From a virus, in the IMG/VR virus record IMGVR_UViG_3300036846_000555, positions 58,350 to 122,349 of that record: a DNA stretch of 64,000 bases; one strand, 5' to 3'. The notes beneath the pieces are model-generated. The model was given only the letters and a program-made list of their open reading frames with translations. It did no database searches and was not told the origin of the DNA. A program made the translations under genes and the position numbers. This document shows, piece by piece, positions 63,458 through 64,000 of this stretch (position 1 is the stretch's first letter; every line of letters starts with the position of its first letter).

Positions 63458-63711
63458 GGGCGCCCGCTGACGAGGCGGGCGAGATCCTGGAGGCCGCCGC
63501 GAGCGGCGGGATCGTGATGCCGCACAACCAGGGCATCGGCTACGGCCTGGAGGGTGAGCCGGGCCATTTCGGCGGCTCCTACCGCACGCTGGCGCCATCG
63601 CCGGGCCCGCAACCGAACGTGTGGGGTGTCACTGGCTCGCCGAACGTGATGGTCAGCGGCAACACGGCTCAGGCGACGTACACGAACGCGTCGGCGCTGC
63701 TGGCGAAGTGA
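63454..63711 (+). CDS. Hypothetical protein
   Basis: 85 residues from TTG 63454, overlapping the previous TGA. Gly/Pro-rich (PHNQGIGYGLEGEPGHFGGS). Unknown. Confidence 0.5.
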   Translation: MRAPADEAGEILEAAASGGIVMPHNQGIGYGLEGEPGHFGGSYRTLAPSPGPQPNVWGVTGSPNVMVSGNTAQATYTNASALLAK

Positions 63712-64000
63712 CCGACCGGCACAGCTACTCCGGGCTGTCGGCGCTCCCGGCATGGTGGCTGCTGGACGCCGACGACAACCTGGTCGCATCCATCCGCGCG
63801 GAGTCCGCCGTCGCAGCTCGCGATCTCTTCAAGCGCGAGGGCCTGCAGGGCGTCCGGGTGCGCAAGGCGGACATCGCGCCGGTGGATGAGACAACCCCGG
63901 AGCCGGGCGCGCGCTGCGAGATGTGCAAGCGGCTGATCAACGAGGCGATCGACTACCGGACCGTGACCGGTTGGGAGCGGATCTCGCGCGGCGGCGCGGG
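63708..64000 (+). CDS. Hypothetical protein (3' partial)
   Basis: GTG 63708 in a GTGA overlap; open to the window edge (97 codons seen). PAWWLLDADDNLVASIRAES, then RCEMCKRLINEAIDYRTVTG with a CxxC. Unknown. Confidence 0.55.
   Translation, partial: MTDRHSYSGLSALPAWWLLDADDNLVASIRAESAVAARDLFKREGLQGVRVRKADIAPVDETTPEPGARCEMCKRLINEAIDYRTVTGWERISRGGA

Noticed and set aside
1-64000. CRISPR arrays, integrase, attachment sites, insertion sequences
   Set aside because: I looked for regularly spaced repeats, tyrosine or serine recombinase motifs and transposase motifs and found none. The recurrent palindromes are irregularly spaced and tied to gene starts, so they are not a CRISPR array.

Overview
This window is one continuous piece of a high-G+C (by eye well above 60%) double-stranded DNA phage or prophage genome. 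I see no bacterial housekeeping gene, integrase, rRNA or CRISPR. The contractile-tail set (XkdS/DUF2634-like, baseplate J, Mu gp48-like, tail collar) points to a myovirus. The G+C, the many GTG starts and the many leaderless -10 boxes of the form TANNNT placed 6-8 bases before a start codon point to an actinobacterial host; this is inference, not proof. The window starts inside a tail-fibre gene and stops inside a hypothetical gene. Major capsid, sheath, tape-measure and DNA polymerase genes are not here and must lie outside.

Layout. 1-5952 (+): end of the baseplate and tail-fibre module. 6108-8244 (-): exonuclease and RecT annealing protein. 8376-11088 (+): HNH protein, an unknown and a primase-helicase, then a hairpin-rich non-coding block (11122-11637). 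11638-14754: small replication-associated genes ending in a RusA resolvase. 14814-17169 (-): five small genes including a SprT-like protein, plus a larger unknown. 17299-21839 (+): small genes, terminase small and large subunits. 21917-31514 (+): a dense early-type array of small genes ending near an ArdA antirestriction protein. 31609-34191: portal. 34230-43833: MuF-type head protein followed by two more very large multidomain (polyvalent) proteins. 43935-44932: M15 peptidase endolysin and holin candidate. 44949-54957: about 35 very small, mostly end-overlapping genes. 55071-58720: DNA-binding protein, Vps62-like protein, GH24 lysozyme and a second lysis-type cluster. 58809-60278: SRPBCC-acidic-SAP protein. 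60402-64000: one minus-strand gene and more small genes.

How it works together. Two promoter types recur. The first is a palindrome (consensus AGCRCACGAYGTGTGCT) whose right arm runs into an extended -10 (TGCTANNNT). About eighteen clear copies, on both strands, stand before small-gene clusters; many are followed by a short leader hairpin and a nearly invariant ribosome site containing GACCGAGGAG. This looks like one phage-wide regulon. The second type gives leaderless mRNAs for terminase, portal-adjacent, lysis and other genes. The most striking proteins are three consecutive polyvalent proteins carrying six variants of an LHPR.R.G.W-type box between effector-like domains: MuF, ADP-ribosyltransferase-like, two GNAT-like, CCA-adding enzyme, two HD hydrolases (one alarmone-hydrolase-like) and a HExxH zincin. 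Both endolysins end in the same 57-residue domain, and each copy has its own internal ribosome site and ATG.
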